Below the pieces are notes generated by a model. It did not search any database and was not told the DNA's origin. It saw only the letters and a list, made by a program, of their open reading frames with translations. DNA of 20,000 nt, from positions 6,446,947-6,466,946 of the forward strand of contig RPFO01000156.1 of the NCBI GenBank assembly GCA_009746045.1, in the 5' to 3' direction. The position numbers and the translations under genes were made by a program. Of the stretch, positions 9,901 through 17,825 are shown piece by piece (the stretch's first letter is position 1; each line of letters begins with the position of its first letter). This DNA comes from Mesostigma viride. Its lineage: Eukaryota; Streptophyta; Mesostigmatophyceae; Mesostigmatales; Mesostigmataceae.

Positions 9901-12900
9901 ACTTGATGTGGGCGAATTGCTTTGCCGCCTCTATCAAATTCTTGGCGACTTCCATTATTTTTATCAGGTTGCTGGGAGGGGCCTCACAGGACATGATCGG
10001 CGCTTGGATCAGGCTGTCGAAGTACTGGAAACTCGCAAGTTCCCGATGCGCGGTGAAAATGGACAGTTCGTGCGCCTTGTCTTTAGGGCGCGTGTCAAGG
10101 AAGTCTTGCCGAGCCGCGATATCCTGTGCGATCGCCGGCTTGCCGTCGACAGCGGGCTTCAAAGGGTCCTCACACCAGAACAGCCAGCGCTGCATGAAGT
10201 TCTTCTGGTCCGGCCCCCACTTGTCCGTCTCTTCAGCCCCTCCTGCCTTGTCGCCTGCGCCGTCCCCTTCGGCCTTGGCTTGCTCTCCTTTCTGCCAAAA
10301 GGGCTTCACAATCGCCCAGATCTTGCCGTACAGAGGAGTTGGGAGAGACACGCCCTTCCCTCTCTTGACGGGTCCATATGCCTGGTAGGCCCGGTGCACA
10401 TCCCCCAGCGCTGAGCCCCACGTTGCCTTGGCTTGGGCTGTGTCCTCGGCGTTCATGGCGTTCCCGAGCTGCCTGACAACTTCGATCATCTTGCCGACTT
10501 GTTCGGTAACCTGCATCCCCGTAGGGCAACAACGCGCAGAGACACATCGACAGTCCTCCCAAATAAGCACAACTCAACTGAGAACAAGAATACGACTGAA
10601 GAAACGCCGGCGGTCGCATCTTGACCAAAATATGGCATGCTAAGGTGGAACATGAAAACCCCTTATAGAAACGCCGGCGGTCGCATCTTGACCGAACTAA
10701 TGGCATACTGAAATTAACACAAGAAAACCACTTATAGAAACGCCGGCGGTCGCAACCTGGCTTACCTTCTGTTCACGGATCTGCCACCAGGTCGGCAGGA
10801 TGGTCTCACCCTTGAGCATCTGCACGTCCACCCCCCCGAAATTCGTCCAATCAGTTGCCCACTCCTCCAGCTTCGCCGCGGCCACGGTCTTCGTGACCTC
10901 CTGCTCCTTCCCTCCCCGCGCAACGACCCTGAGCTTTTCCGCCTTCATGAAACCATTCAGCATTGCCTGGTACCACACAGATCTTTGGTCCACCGTCATA
11001 TTGTCGGTGACCAGTTCGAATTTCACCGATTTGATGAGTGTGGTAAAGTGGTTCCCGTCCAGCACGAGAAAGCCGCAAATGGCTGGCGGCAACGGTGGCT
11101 TCTTCTCGAATGGAGCCATCTCCCAGGCGGACTTGCACAAACTGTCCAAAAGCGCGGCCTTTCTCACGTCCACGGGCTTAAGATCGTCCAGCAAATCGGC
11201 CCGTCCTGTCAGAACCGCGGTGGAAGCAGCTTCGGCCATTCCCTTGGCCGAGCTCGTTCGCAGGTAGATATCAATTTCTTCGTCAGTCATTGCGCGAGCG
11301 TAGCCAGCCTTCATTGTCCGTGCCCCCCCCATCTCCCCGAAGAGTTGCGCGAGCTGACGCTGGGTGCCTTCCTTTTTCATCCAGTCATGAAAAGTGTTGG
11401 GGCACCGGTCAGCCAAAAACTGGAACGAGTACCGCCACACAGGAATCACCAGCTTGTCGTGGCCGTAGTCGGACTCCGAGTTTGCAAAAATGGTGGCGTT
11501 CTGCTCGGCTCTAGACAGATGCAAGTCTCGTGCGAGGAGCTTCTGAGGCCCCACGAACAGGTTCCTTGTCCACACCCGATTTCGATGCACCAAGGCTTTG
11601 GACATCTCATCGAGGTCCCGAGGCTGAACGGCAAGCTGCTTCCGTAACCGTTTGCCCTTCGCGATCTCATCGTTCACATCCAGGATGTCATCATCATCCT
11701 GCGACACCGGGGACTTCTCCCATTTCTCAAGCAGAGACACGGGAGCATCCGCAACCTCCACCTCCTTTCCTTTCCCCTTTCCCTTCAGCGCCTTCCCCTT
11801 GTAGGTCGCAAGTGCTTCGGAGAGTCCCTTCTGGTGTTCGTCGACGGCAGCAGTCCACGTACTATCTATTTTCATGTTCTCGCGGCGCGCGTGCTGGTCG
11901 AGGCTGATTGAGTACAGGATGGCCGCGTGGGTCGCCCTCTCGGCCTGCACGTACTGCAGTGATGCGAAAAAATCAGGAAAGCATAACCAAAAGGAATAAA
12001 GTAAATGTCGATTGAGAAACGCCGGCCGTCGCAACCTACATGAAACCTGAACCTCAACATCAAAGCCCCCCTCACAACAGAGGTATACTTACCTCGTTCC
12101 CCTTAACAATGATATGAAAAAATCAGGAAAGCATAACCGAAAGGAATAAAGTAAATGTCACACTTGAGAAACGCCGGCCGTCGCAACCTAGATGAAACCT
12201 AAACCTCAAGATCAGAGCCCCCCTCACAACAGAGGTACACTTGGCTCATTTCCCTCAACGATGCGAAATCAGGAAAGGAAGTAAGTGTTAGTCAAAAGGA
12301 AGTAAGTGTCACACTTAAGAAACGCCGGCCGTCGCAACCTACATGAAACGTGGACCTCAAGAACAAAGCCCCCCTCACAACAGAGGTAGACTTACCTCAT
12401 TCCCCTCAACCGCTGCTGCTTCAGCCGCTTTCTTCGACCCCTTCGCGATCTTCGGAGACTTGTCCTGGCGGGCATCGTGTTCCTTCAACATCTTGATCAG
12501 AGTCTTGGCGTCCTTCTCCGTCACCGTCAACAGTTTACACTTCCTCTCCTTCCCTTTGCCCTCGAACAGGTTCTCCTGCATCCACTTTATCAAGGCCTTG
12601 GCGCTCGGGATTCCTCAGGCTGTGTGGCGCCATCGGGCCGGCACGCATTCTTCACGATCAACTCAGCGACTTGATGGAGAATCATCATCTGGTTCCGTAC
12701 CTCAGGTGGGGCTTTTCCGTTCTCACCTCGGCCACAACCCACTTTGCCAACTTCTTCAGTTGATAAGCATCCGCTTGCTCCTTAAAGCGTGTCATTTTCG
12801 CAGTATCGCCGTCGCTTCCACCCGCGCCCTCTGACACAGGCTCACCGACAGCGATAGCCCCCTCTCCCTGGAGATTTGCCCCACCCTGACGACCGGCTTC

Positions 12901-14085
12901 CTGCAAGAACATTATCAACGGAAGATTTTTAATGTAAGAAAAGTGTAAAGAAACGCCGGCCGTCGTAACTCTGTCCATTGAGGACGAACCTAAACTTTCG
13001 ATTACTAAGTCAACGGTAACTTACCCTTCCCCCCTCTGCAGTGGAACCACCGTAAGATCCACTTCCCCTCCTGTCACCGCCCTCTTGCTGCTCGAACGGA
13101 CTTCCCTGTAAAAATAGCAAACGCGATTGTCCATTCACAAGAAAAAAATTACTACAAAAATAAACAAGGATATACGCACGCAAACCTTTTCAATACAAGT
13201 AAACCGGAGAGGAATCTGACGCACTCATGTACCTGGGTGCTTCCCGCCATTGAGCGGGCTTCTCTTGCACCAACATCCTCTTGCCGGCCCTGCGAACATT
13301 TCAACGGAAAGTAAAAATCCGCTTAGTTGTCGGAAATGACATGTCTGGCGAATATTGCAAAAAAATGCGTATTGTATTTCACGACATCAATTTAATGGGC
13401 GGAGACTTACGAAGATCGGCCCGCCACCTTCCAAATTGCCCAGCGTCATATCGAAAACATCGAGGACTTCCCCTCCATCGACCCCCTTCCCCCTTCCCCT
13501 CTGCCGCGGCGGGGGCATATCGCCCGTCGCGACCGGCTTGGAAGTCGCGGGGGGATCCCTTGCGGTTGAGGGCACTGCGGCCGACTCGTGCACACTCTCC
13601 CCCCTCTTTTGGGCTACTGCGGCAGGCGCGGCATGGGAGGGCGCGGCGGCTACTGTCTCTGGCGCATTCTGAGCCAACCGACGCAACCTTAGCTCCTGCT
13701 GGAGCAGGGTTTCGAAACGAGGCATGAATGTGCGCTTGGAGGTATAAGGCACCTTGGCGACTTCAGGTTTGTCATTAAGGATGTCTTGGTACAGCGCGAA
13801 TTGCTGTTCACGAGTGCCATTCGCGAGTCGCTCAAACCGCTCAATCTGAATCCGCTTAACCGGATCGTCCACCATCTCAAGACCACCGTGGTACTCATCC
13901 TTCCCAGTGACCGCGGCAAAGCTGACACCAGATTCCACCATTGGGGGCGGCGTGCCCTCCCTTGCACGCTTGTGAGGAGGCTGTTGTGGGGAGGCGCCTT
14001 GGGCCTGAACTGGTTGCCCTTCTGACCCTTCCCCCCTAGGGGGAGAGTCGCCGACCACCTGCGATGTAGGGCCGCCCTTTTCCAT
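6993..14085 (-). CDS. Very large multi-exon protein (about 1,960 residues), acidic tract and 24-residue repeats, function unknown
   Basis: I join seven exons, read from high to low coordinates: 14085-13411, 13289-13233, 13105-13025, 12900-12396, 11953-10766, 10510-7831 and 7687-6993 (TGA). All have GT donors (GTAAGT, GTACAT, GTAAGT, GTAAGT, GTAAGC, GTAAAT in order) and AG acceptors. All joins are phase 0 except the last (phase 1), which also fits. The ATG at 14085 is directly preceded by a pyrimidine-rich stretch ending GCAG. Visible parts are a Pro/Gln-rich N-terminal exon, a long basic and helical middle, an acidic Glu/Asp tract (about residues 1330-1390) followed by Gly/Arg- and Lys-rich sequence with KKRSR (possible nuclear signal), a 24-residue tandem repeat (about 1460-1573) and a conserved-looking C-terminal exon with tryptophans. 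I recognise no domain. The acidic and basic low-complexity parts suggest a nuclear or chromatin-type protein, but that is inference. Exon 4 needs two one-base corrections (see its own entry). Confidence 0.7.
7688..7830 (-). other. Last intron of the large gene
   Basis: Donor G|GTAAATTTC at 7830 and acceptor CGTGCAG at 7688 on the gene strand. The upstream exon leaves one base and the downstream exon begins with two, so the codon is completed and the frame stays open to 6993. Reading through instead hits TAA at 7811-7813. The intron is AT-rich and lacks the 20-bp motif found in other introns of this gene. Confidence 0.7.
8300..8640 (-). repeat. Coding 72-bp (24-residue) minisatellite in the large gene
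   Basis: Five repeats lie in register. The core GATACGCCCGCCGGCGTTTC (+ strand) starts at 8588, 8516, 8444 and 8372, and a degenerate copy starts at 8300, exactly 72 bp apart. In the protein each unit reads close to TGNAGGRICDEEGDRQQEGG. The copies at 8444 and 8516 are nearly identical, so the array expanded recently. On the gene strand the core is the reverse complement of the 20-bp motif that occurs in the introns and gaps of this region. Confidence 0.9.
8848..9025 (-). repeat. Acidic-tract coding repeat (Glu/Asp run)
   Basis: On the + strand this is a CTC/CTT/CAT/CGT triplet tract. On the gene strand it encodes an almost pure Glu/Asp run of about 55 residues with serines at its N-terminal end (SDDDSSSDEDDD). 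Such tracts are common in histone- and nucleolar-binding proteins. The + strand also has open frames through it (poly-Ser and poly-Leu), which are by-products of the repeat. Confidence 0.85.
10511..10765 (-). repeat. Intron of the large gene built of a 68-69-bp tandem repeat
   Basis: Donor CAGAAG|GTAAGC at 10765 and acceptor GGATGCAG at 10511; both flanking exons are phase 0. The 20-bp motif occurs three times at 10601-10620, 10668-10687 and 10737-10756. Between copies the sequence repeats (motif, then TTGACC.AA, ATGGCAT.CT and GAAAACC.CTTATA). The motif copy nearest the donor lies 9 nt inside the intron. Confidence 0.8.
11954..12395 (-). repeat. Intron made of three tandem units of about 152 bp, each carrying a donor-like site
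   Basis: The functional-looking donor is GGGAATGAG|GTAAGT at 12395 and the acceptor is CACTGCAG at 11954. The intron contains three copies of one unit with junctions at about 12395, 12244 and 12092. Each starts with the end of the upstream exon plus donor: GGGAATGAGGTAAGT, GGGAAATGAGCCAAGT (GT lost) and GGGAACGAGGTAAGT. Each holds CCTCTGTTGTGAGGGGGGCT and one 20-bp motif (12319-12338, 12168-12187, 12016-12035). The unit evidently arose by duplication of the exon-intron junction. Confidence 0.85.
12396..12900 (-). other. Exon 4 of the large gene, with two apparent one-base deletions
   Basis: From the acceptor at 12901 the exon reads in one frame to about 12710, in a second from about 12712 to 12605, and in a third from about 12600 to the donor at 12396. 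All three parts look like one continuous protein (first KLAKWVVAEVRTEKPH, then EVRNQMMILHQVAELIVKNA, then KALIKWMQENLFEGKGKE). The frame changes fall at C runs near 12708 and 12602. The exon is 505 nt; two missing bases would make it a multiple of three, as the flanking phase-0 joins require. This suggests sequencing or assembly errors, or recent inactivation. Confidence 0.6.
12901..13024 (-). other. Intron with one copy of the 20-bp motif
   Basis: Donor AGG|GTAAGT at 13024 and acceptor TTCTTGCAG at 12901, with both sides phase 0. The motif variant GAAACGCCGGCCGTCGTAAC lies at 12950-12969 on the + strand. The two introns further upstream (13106-13232 and 13290-13410) have good splice sites but no clear motif copy. 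Confidence 0.75.
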
Positions 14086-14348
14086 CTGCAACACAAAACA
14101 AAAAAATTGGAAAAAACATACGAGTCAGCAGGAAGATGCGCCCCACGTCGCAACTCAATACAAAAAATGCATCATTATGTCAAGGTACAAACAACGTTAT
14201 AATTCAGAATGAACAGAGATTCATAACAAGAGAACGACGCACTAAAAGATGCGACCGCCGTCGCAACTTTCGTCAATTCACTCTCTATACAAACAACTCT
14301 ATGTCCCTCATAAAGAATCAATTGGCAAGGAAATGCAAAAAAATTCCG
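14086..14348 (-). other. Gap between two - strand ORFs, with acceptor before the ATG and a degenerate motif
   Basis: The stop of the upstream ORF (14349-14351) and the ATG of the large gene (14085) are 263 nt apart. On the gene strand the gap ends in a T-rich tract and TGTTGCAG directly before ATG. A degenerate motif copy, GATGCGACCGCCGTCGCAAC, lies at 14248-14267 on the + strand. In-phase cis splicing from the upstream ORF does not work: the candidate donors near its end (GTGGTA, GTAACG) lead to other frames that soon close. Confidence 0.55.
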
Positions 14349-15041
14349 TTACCACCTCCGTCGACCCATAAGTGGTTCGCGAATGGGAAATCGCTGCTGA
14401 TTTTCGGTCGAGCCCTTCACGGTATTTTCGAAATCTCGAGGCAAGGTTGCGCGGAAGAGGGCCCCCTCAATCATGCGTGCGATCGGACTGGCCATGGAAA
14501 CGGATACCTGGTTCCTGGACTGCCTTGCACGGTCAACCATCTTGAAACTTCCCCGGAGAAGGAAATCAGACGTCAGACGGTTGAATATGCGAACGTCAAG
14601 ATTTGACCAACCCATCATCCATTCCACCACCTTCTCCGCGGCATCATGGAAGACCTGCCTCTCATCCGCCACTCCTCGAGACCCAAACACACAATCGGCC
14701 GTGTTATCGTCGTGCCTCTTAAGGCGAATGTTCACGTCCTCTTTGTCATCATCCATTTCCGACAGCCGAATTACAGCCCTTTTGGCTCCGTCCACTCCAT
14801 CCTCAAGAAGGACGTCCATCTGCGCCCCTCCCACACAATTGTTGTCAACGTATTGTTGCAAATGACGGGAAATCATGTCCTTTCCAAAAGCTACGATGTG
14901 TTCCCCACACAGACCCATGTCGGTAATTGACAGCTTTTTACATTTCCTATCCCGGCACTTCTTTTCGGGATCCTTCTCAAAAATCCGGAAAACAGCGTCC
15001 TGATATGGACGTCCCCTTATGTCGACCGTCAGACTGGACAT
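14349..15041 (-). CDS. 230-residue protein with C-x4-C-x10-C-x2-H zinc motif
   Basis: Single open frame from the ATG at 15041 to TAA at 14349-14351. The ATG follows directly after GGTTTCGCAG, an acceptor-like sequence. Residues C29, C34, C45 and H48 form C-x4-C-x10-C-x2-H (CRDRKCKKLSITDMGLCGEH), the same spacing as in the neighbouring 288-residue protein, so the two are probably paralogous in this part. The spacing resembles short zinc motifs seen in repeated form in plant and protist WRKY19-like proteins; whether the fold is the same is unknown. The rest (hydrophilic and basic, with WMMGWSNLDVR and a C-terminal RRRW) is unrecognised. It lies between the large gene and the 288-residue ORF, all on the same strand. 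Confidence 0.65.
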   Translation of the reverse strand: MSSLTVDIRGRPYQDAVFRIFEKDPEKKCRDRKCKKLSITDMGLCGEHIVAFGKDMISRHLQQYVDNNCVGGAQMDVLLEDGVDGAKRAVIRLSEMDDDKEDVNIRLKRHDDNTADCVFGSRGVADERQVFHDAAEKVVEWMMGWSNLDVRIFNRLTSDFLLRGSFKMVDRARQSRNQVSVSMASPIARMIEGALFRATLPRDFENTVKGSTENQQRFPIREPLMGRRRW

Positions 15042-15156
15042 CTGCGAAACCAGAACATACCGGCCGCGAGTAGTTTATATTATTAAAAAAAACTGGCATT
15101 TATTAAGTCATCTTCATCTATTTATGCGAGCTAAAATTTGAAGAAAATGCAACAAA

Positions 15157-15176
15157 GAAACGCCCTGGGGCGCAAC
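15157..15176 (+). repeat. 20-bp motif copy in intergenic gap
   Basis: GAAACGCCCTGGGGCGCAAC. The centre differs from other copies, but CGCC and GGCG remain and can pair around a 4-nt loop. It is 116 bp upstream of the ATG at 15041 on the gene strand. Confidence 0.75.
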
Positions 15177-15296
15177 TTCCTCAACAACCACTTTCTACGT
15201 ACAAACGAATGGCAATCACATCGACTACGATTGTCACTACATACGAATGTCCAGACAATATAATGTGTATGTAGAGGGGGGGCATTCAAGACCAGA

Positions 15297-15316
15297 GAAA
15301 CGCCGGCGGGCGCAAC
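15297..15316 (+). repeat. 20-bp motif copy just after a stop codon
   Basis: GAAACGCCGGCGGGCGCAAC. It begins (gene strand) only a few bases after the TGA of the ORF that ends at 15322. Of all non-coding copies it is the closest match to the inverted core of the coding minisatellite at 8300-8640. Confidence 0.8.
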
Positions 15317-15321
15317 TCATA

Positions 15322-16188
15322 TCAATATAGACTGTCCCGCGACTCGTTCCACTCTCTGCAGGTTTTGCAACAACCGATCGAGCGAACTCTCGGAACCTCT
15401 TTCGCCGCCATTTCATCGACACGAGCGAACATCTCTTCTTTGGCGGCCACCAACTTTGCCTCCTTGTTGCCGGTGTCAGGATAGATTTCGGACCTCCTCG
15501 TCTTCATCGGGGCCACTCTCTCCAAATACTCTGCACACAGAGAATCCTGCTCCTCCTCCACAATCGCCTTCACGCCGGATACAATCGCTTTGGCTTTTGT
15601 TTCCACGCGAAAATCGAACTCTCGTTGAGTTATCAGCGGAATGTCGGCGAGTGCAAAACACATACGCCGATAAAGTTCGCTTACATCCGTGTCACGCGAG
15701 TCGGCAAAAGGTGTCGTCATCAAAAAGCATCTCAAGCTACTCCAACCATTTTCTTGGGCGCCGGCAACGTAGCCTCCCTTTGCCAAGTCCGCACCTGTCG
15801 CGGAGTCTTTGACTATCCAATCTTCAAGGAAGTACTCGTCTCCCCTGGTGAAATCAAAATTTACACCCACGACCTCTCCGACAGTCATGTCCAGGCGAAG
15901 TCGCAGGGCCCCCCCCGCCAATCCAGGTCCGAGGGCGCCCGCCATTCCAAGTCCGCGACTGAGGGCATTTTCGATGTGACGAGAATGTTCTTCGTGCTTT
16001 CGGCAATACAAGTCAAATCCGAGAGCGGTTTTCTTGCAAGTGGACACATCACACTTGCGCGGCGCCCCTATTGAGCGAGCAACACTCTGAATGACAGTGG
16101 CAACCGCTTGGTGTTGTTGAAGTCGTTGCCAATCCTCCATCAGGAGGTGACTAGACGAATCGGACGAATCTTCCGTCGAACCGGACAT
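15322..16188 (-). CDS. 288-residue protein with C-x4-C-x10-C-x2-H zinc motif
   Basis: Single open frame from the ATG at 16188 to TGA at 15322-15324. The ATG is directly preceded by CTTGTCGCAG; an upstream in-frame TTG at 16197 is the only alternative start and is less likely. Residues C46, C51, C62 and H65 (CDVSTCKKTALGFDLYCRKH) repeat the zinc motif of the 230-residue neighbour with identical spacing and a shared CKK. A Ser/Asp-rich N-terminus precedes it, a Gly/Leu-rich hydrophobic stretch follows (about residues 75-100), and the C-terminus has a second cysteine cluster, CCKTC. The family is unknown; a nucleic-acid or protein-binding role is possible. The gap to the next ORF holds two motif copies. 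Confidence 0.7.
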   Translation of the reverse strand: MSGSTEDSSDSSSHLLMEDWQRLQQHQAVATVIQSVARSIGAPRKCDVSTCKKTALGFDLYCRKHEEHSRHIENALSRGLGMAGALGPGLAGGALRLRLDMTVGEVVGVNFDFTRGDEYFLEDWIVKDSATGADLAKGGYVAGAQENGWSSLRCFLMTTPFADSRDTDVSELYRRMCFALADIPLITQREFDFRVETKAKAIVSGVKAIVEEEQDSLCAEYLERVAPMKTRRSEIYPDTGNKEAKLVAAKEEMFARVDEMAAKEVPRVRSIGCCKTCREWNESRDSLY

Positions 16189-16299
16189 CTGCGACAAGTT
16201 ACGATAACATACCGGCCCCGGAAAATAAAATTCAAAAAACGTTTTGAAATTTTTTTATTGTACTTGTTTATTAATACGAAGGTTTAAATTTGGCGCAAA

Positions 16300-16319
16300 G
16301 AAACGCCCCAAGGCGCAAC
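16300..16319 (+). repeat. 20-bp motif copy in intergenic gap
   Basis: GAAACGCCCCAAGGCGCAAC. CGCC and GGCG are kept around the loop CCAA. On the gene strand it starts about 33 nt after the stop of the 66-residue ORF and precedes the 288-residue ORF. Confidence 0.75.
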
Positions 16320-16352
16320 TTGTCGAACAGCAATATGGCGATAAAACATTAT

Positions 16353-16553
16353 CTATTCAATGTGCGATTGATGTGCTGAAACCTTCCAGACTTTGACACT
16401 GTCCGGTATCACCGGACTCGGACGAGGAGTCGAGTCGGAAGCGAGCCAGTAATCCTCGACTATTTTTTTGATGTACAATGGAAGACTCCTTCCATTATGT
16501 CGAAGTGTGTCGGTCCTTTGCCTTTTGGCCAAACTCTCCTTAACCTCCACCAT
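16353..16553 (-). CDS. Small 66-residue protein
   Basis: ATG at 16553 and TAG at 16353-16355. Three bases upstream of the ATG is TCCTCCTACGCGCAG, a good splice acceptor with a pyrimidine tract. The 97-nt gap from the stop of the MYND gene has no other obvious signal. The peptide has a basic N-terminal part (AKRQRTDTLRHNGR) and an aromatic centre (LYIKKIVEDYWLASD). I do not recognise it. It could be an exon of a larger transcript, but no in-phase donor is visible at its end. Confidence 0.5.
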   Translation of the reverse strand: MVEVKESLAKRQRTDTLRHNGRSLPLYIKKIVEDYWLASDSTPRPSPVIPDSVKVWKVSAHQSHIE

Positions 16554-16650
16554 TTCCTGCGCGTAGGAGGAAAATGATACGTTATAAACATTAAACATTA
16601 TTAAATATAACATCATATAAACAAGTTATTACTCTACATTTCAAGTTTTT

Positions 16651-17406
16651 CTAAGAGGCAGAGCCGTCGTGGAAGTTGAAGGAGAAGTCGACATCAGACC
16701 CCATAGTTTTATCCAGTATCGTCGTCACGTTAACCCCCCACTTCACCCCTGCCAGCACCTCCCTCGCTTGCCTCAGACGTTCGCATCTATCCTTATGCCT
16801 ACTCCAGTCCGCACGCTGGCACTCCTCACTGCAATATCTGGCATCCCTACATCCTCTACACCACTTGATATGAGGTCCTGTTTCGCACCCACACCCCTCC
16901 TTGGAGCACTTTCGCGTACTACGCATGCGATCCCCATCCCTCACGATCGGGTCAGAGAGCAAGAAAAAGTTCATGTTGAGGGGTACTGCCCCTACACATG
17001 CATCAGCCCTCACGCGCAGAGAATGCGTAACATTCGGGTAAAATGCGCGCCCGTAGGTGCACCCAAGCTGAGCCCCTTCCTCTTCCCCCAACTCTATCTT
17101 TGGCCCCTTTGTAATGAACGACACCAAAAGGCGGAACTCCGTCCTTGGGTCTATGGGCACTCTTAGATCCATCTGTGGTCTGAAAAAACCCTCTTGAATA
17201 CAGAAGTTCATATCAGCTAGCTGGGCGTACATAATTCTCTCCATTTGGCTGAACGAATCAAACGCCAATAAAACGGCCAAGTGGCGGCCTGTCCTCTCCT
17301 GCGCGACTCGAACTTCCTCGAATATGACACGCGACAGAAAGCGAACTTGTTTGAAAACGTTTTGAAGGACGCTTCCGTAGACTTCATTCACGATCTCGGA
17401 CTCCAT
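16651..17406 (-). CDS. MYND-type zinc-finger protein, 251 residues
   Basis: ATG at 17406 directly after CCCTGAAAAAG (an acceptor-like AG preceded by a long T-rich tract) and TAG at 16651-16653. Residues 167-208 form an MYND finger: C167, C172/C174, C183, C186, C192, C196, H204 and C208, including the family hallmark YCSEECQRADWSRHKDRC. MYND domains bind two zinc ions and usually mediate protein-protein contacts, often in chromatin or developmental regulators. The N-terminal 160 residues are unrecognised, with a helical start and a strand-rich middle. There is no SET domain, so it is not an SMYD-type methyltransferase. It lies 68 nt after the stop of the 79-residue ORF and 97 nt before the ATG of the next one. 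Confidence 0.85.
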   Translation of the reverse strand: MESEIVNEVYGSVLQNVFKQVRFLSRVIFEEVRVAQERTGRHLAVLLAFDSFSQMERIMYAQLADMNFCIQEGFFRPQMDLRVPIDPRTEFRLLVSFITKGPKIELGEEEGAQLGCTYGRAFYPNVTHSLRVRADACVGAVPLNMNFFLLSDPIVRDGDRMRSTRKCSKEGCGCETGPHIKWCRGCRDARYCSEECQRADWSRHKDRCERLRQAREVLAGVKWGVNVTTILDKTMGSDVDFSFNFHDGSAS

Positions 17407-17474
17407 CTTTTTCAGGGAAAAAACGAACAAAAAAATTCATAAACATTAATTTATTATTTTATAATAACAAGTTA

Positions 17475-17714
17475 CTATTCCTCGGAATAGTTTTTTTTTA
17501 TCCATTCCACAAACGCGTTTGTCACAAACACCTTCCATGCTTTCTCAAGAACTTGTCCCCCTGATGTTTTTGAGTATTCAAACTCGTCATCCGAAGAAAC
17601 CAACTCCGGCACATCCTCCGAGAGGGTCTCTAAATTGTCATCGGCTTTCCTTTTGCGCTTGTGGTTTCCGAAGCATTTTTTTTGTTCTTCTTCTGACATT
17701 TGTTCTGCAACCAT
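17475..17714 (-). CDS. Small 79-residue acidic/basic protein
   Basis: ATG at 17714 and TAG at 17475-17477. It has an N-terminal basic cluster (NHKRKRKADDN, a possible nuclear signal), a central acidic part (LSEDVPELVSSDDEFEYS) and a C-terminal amphipathic stretch with aromatic residues (KVFVTNAFVEWIKKNY). No family is recognised. Unlike its neighbours there is no AG directly before the ATG; the frame stays open upstream for 25 codons without another ATG, so a 5' exon could join there. Confidence 0.5.
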   Translation of the reverse strand: MVAEQMSEEEQKKCFGNHKRKRKADDNLETLSEDVPELVSSDDEFEYSKTSGGQVLEKAWKVFVTNAFVEWIKKNYSEE

Positions 17715-17825
17715 GGAGTCATTTCGAGGGGGGTGTGGTTTAACGGGTGCAGATTTAAAGTAATTTGTTTTAGGTGAACGATGGTAAAAACTTCATTAGA
17801 TATTTTAAACGAACGAGAAGCAACA

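Noticed and set aside
12597-12726. 130-nt intron in exon 4 (GTGAGA donor, CCAAG acceptor, phase 0)
   Set aside because: Possible, but the sequence inside reads as protein continuing both flanks, has no pyrimidine tract, and the frame breaks fall at C runs; two one-base losses fit better. Not fully excluded.
14349-17714. The clustered ORFs as exons of one long gene ending in the large protein
   Set aside because: Each ORF ends in a stop with no in-phase consensus donor before it; the nearby GT sites lead to stops or wrong frames when joined to the next AG.
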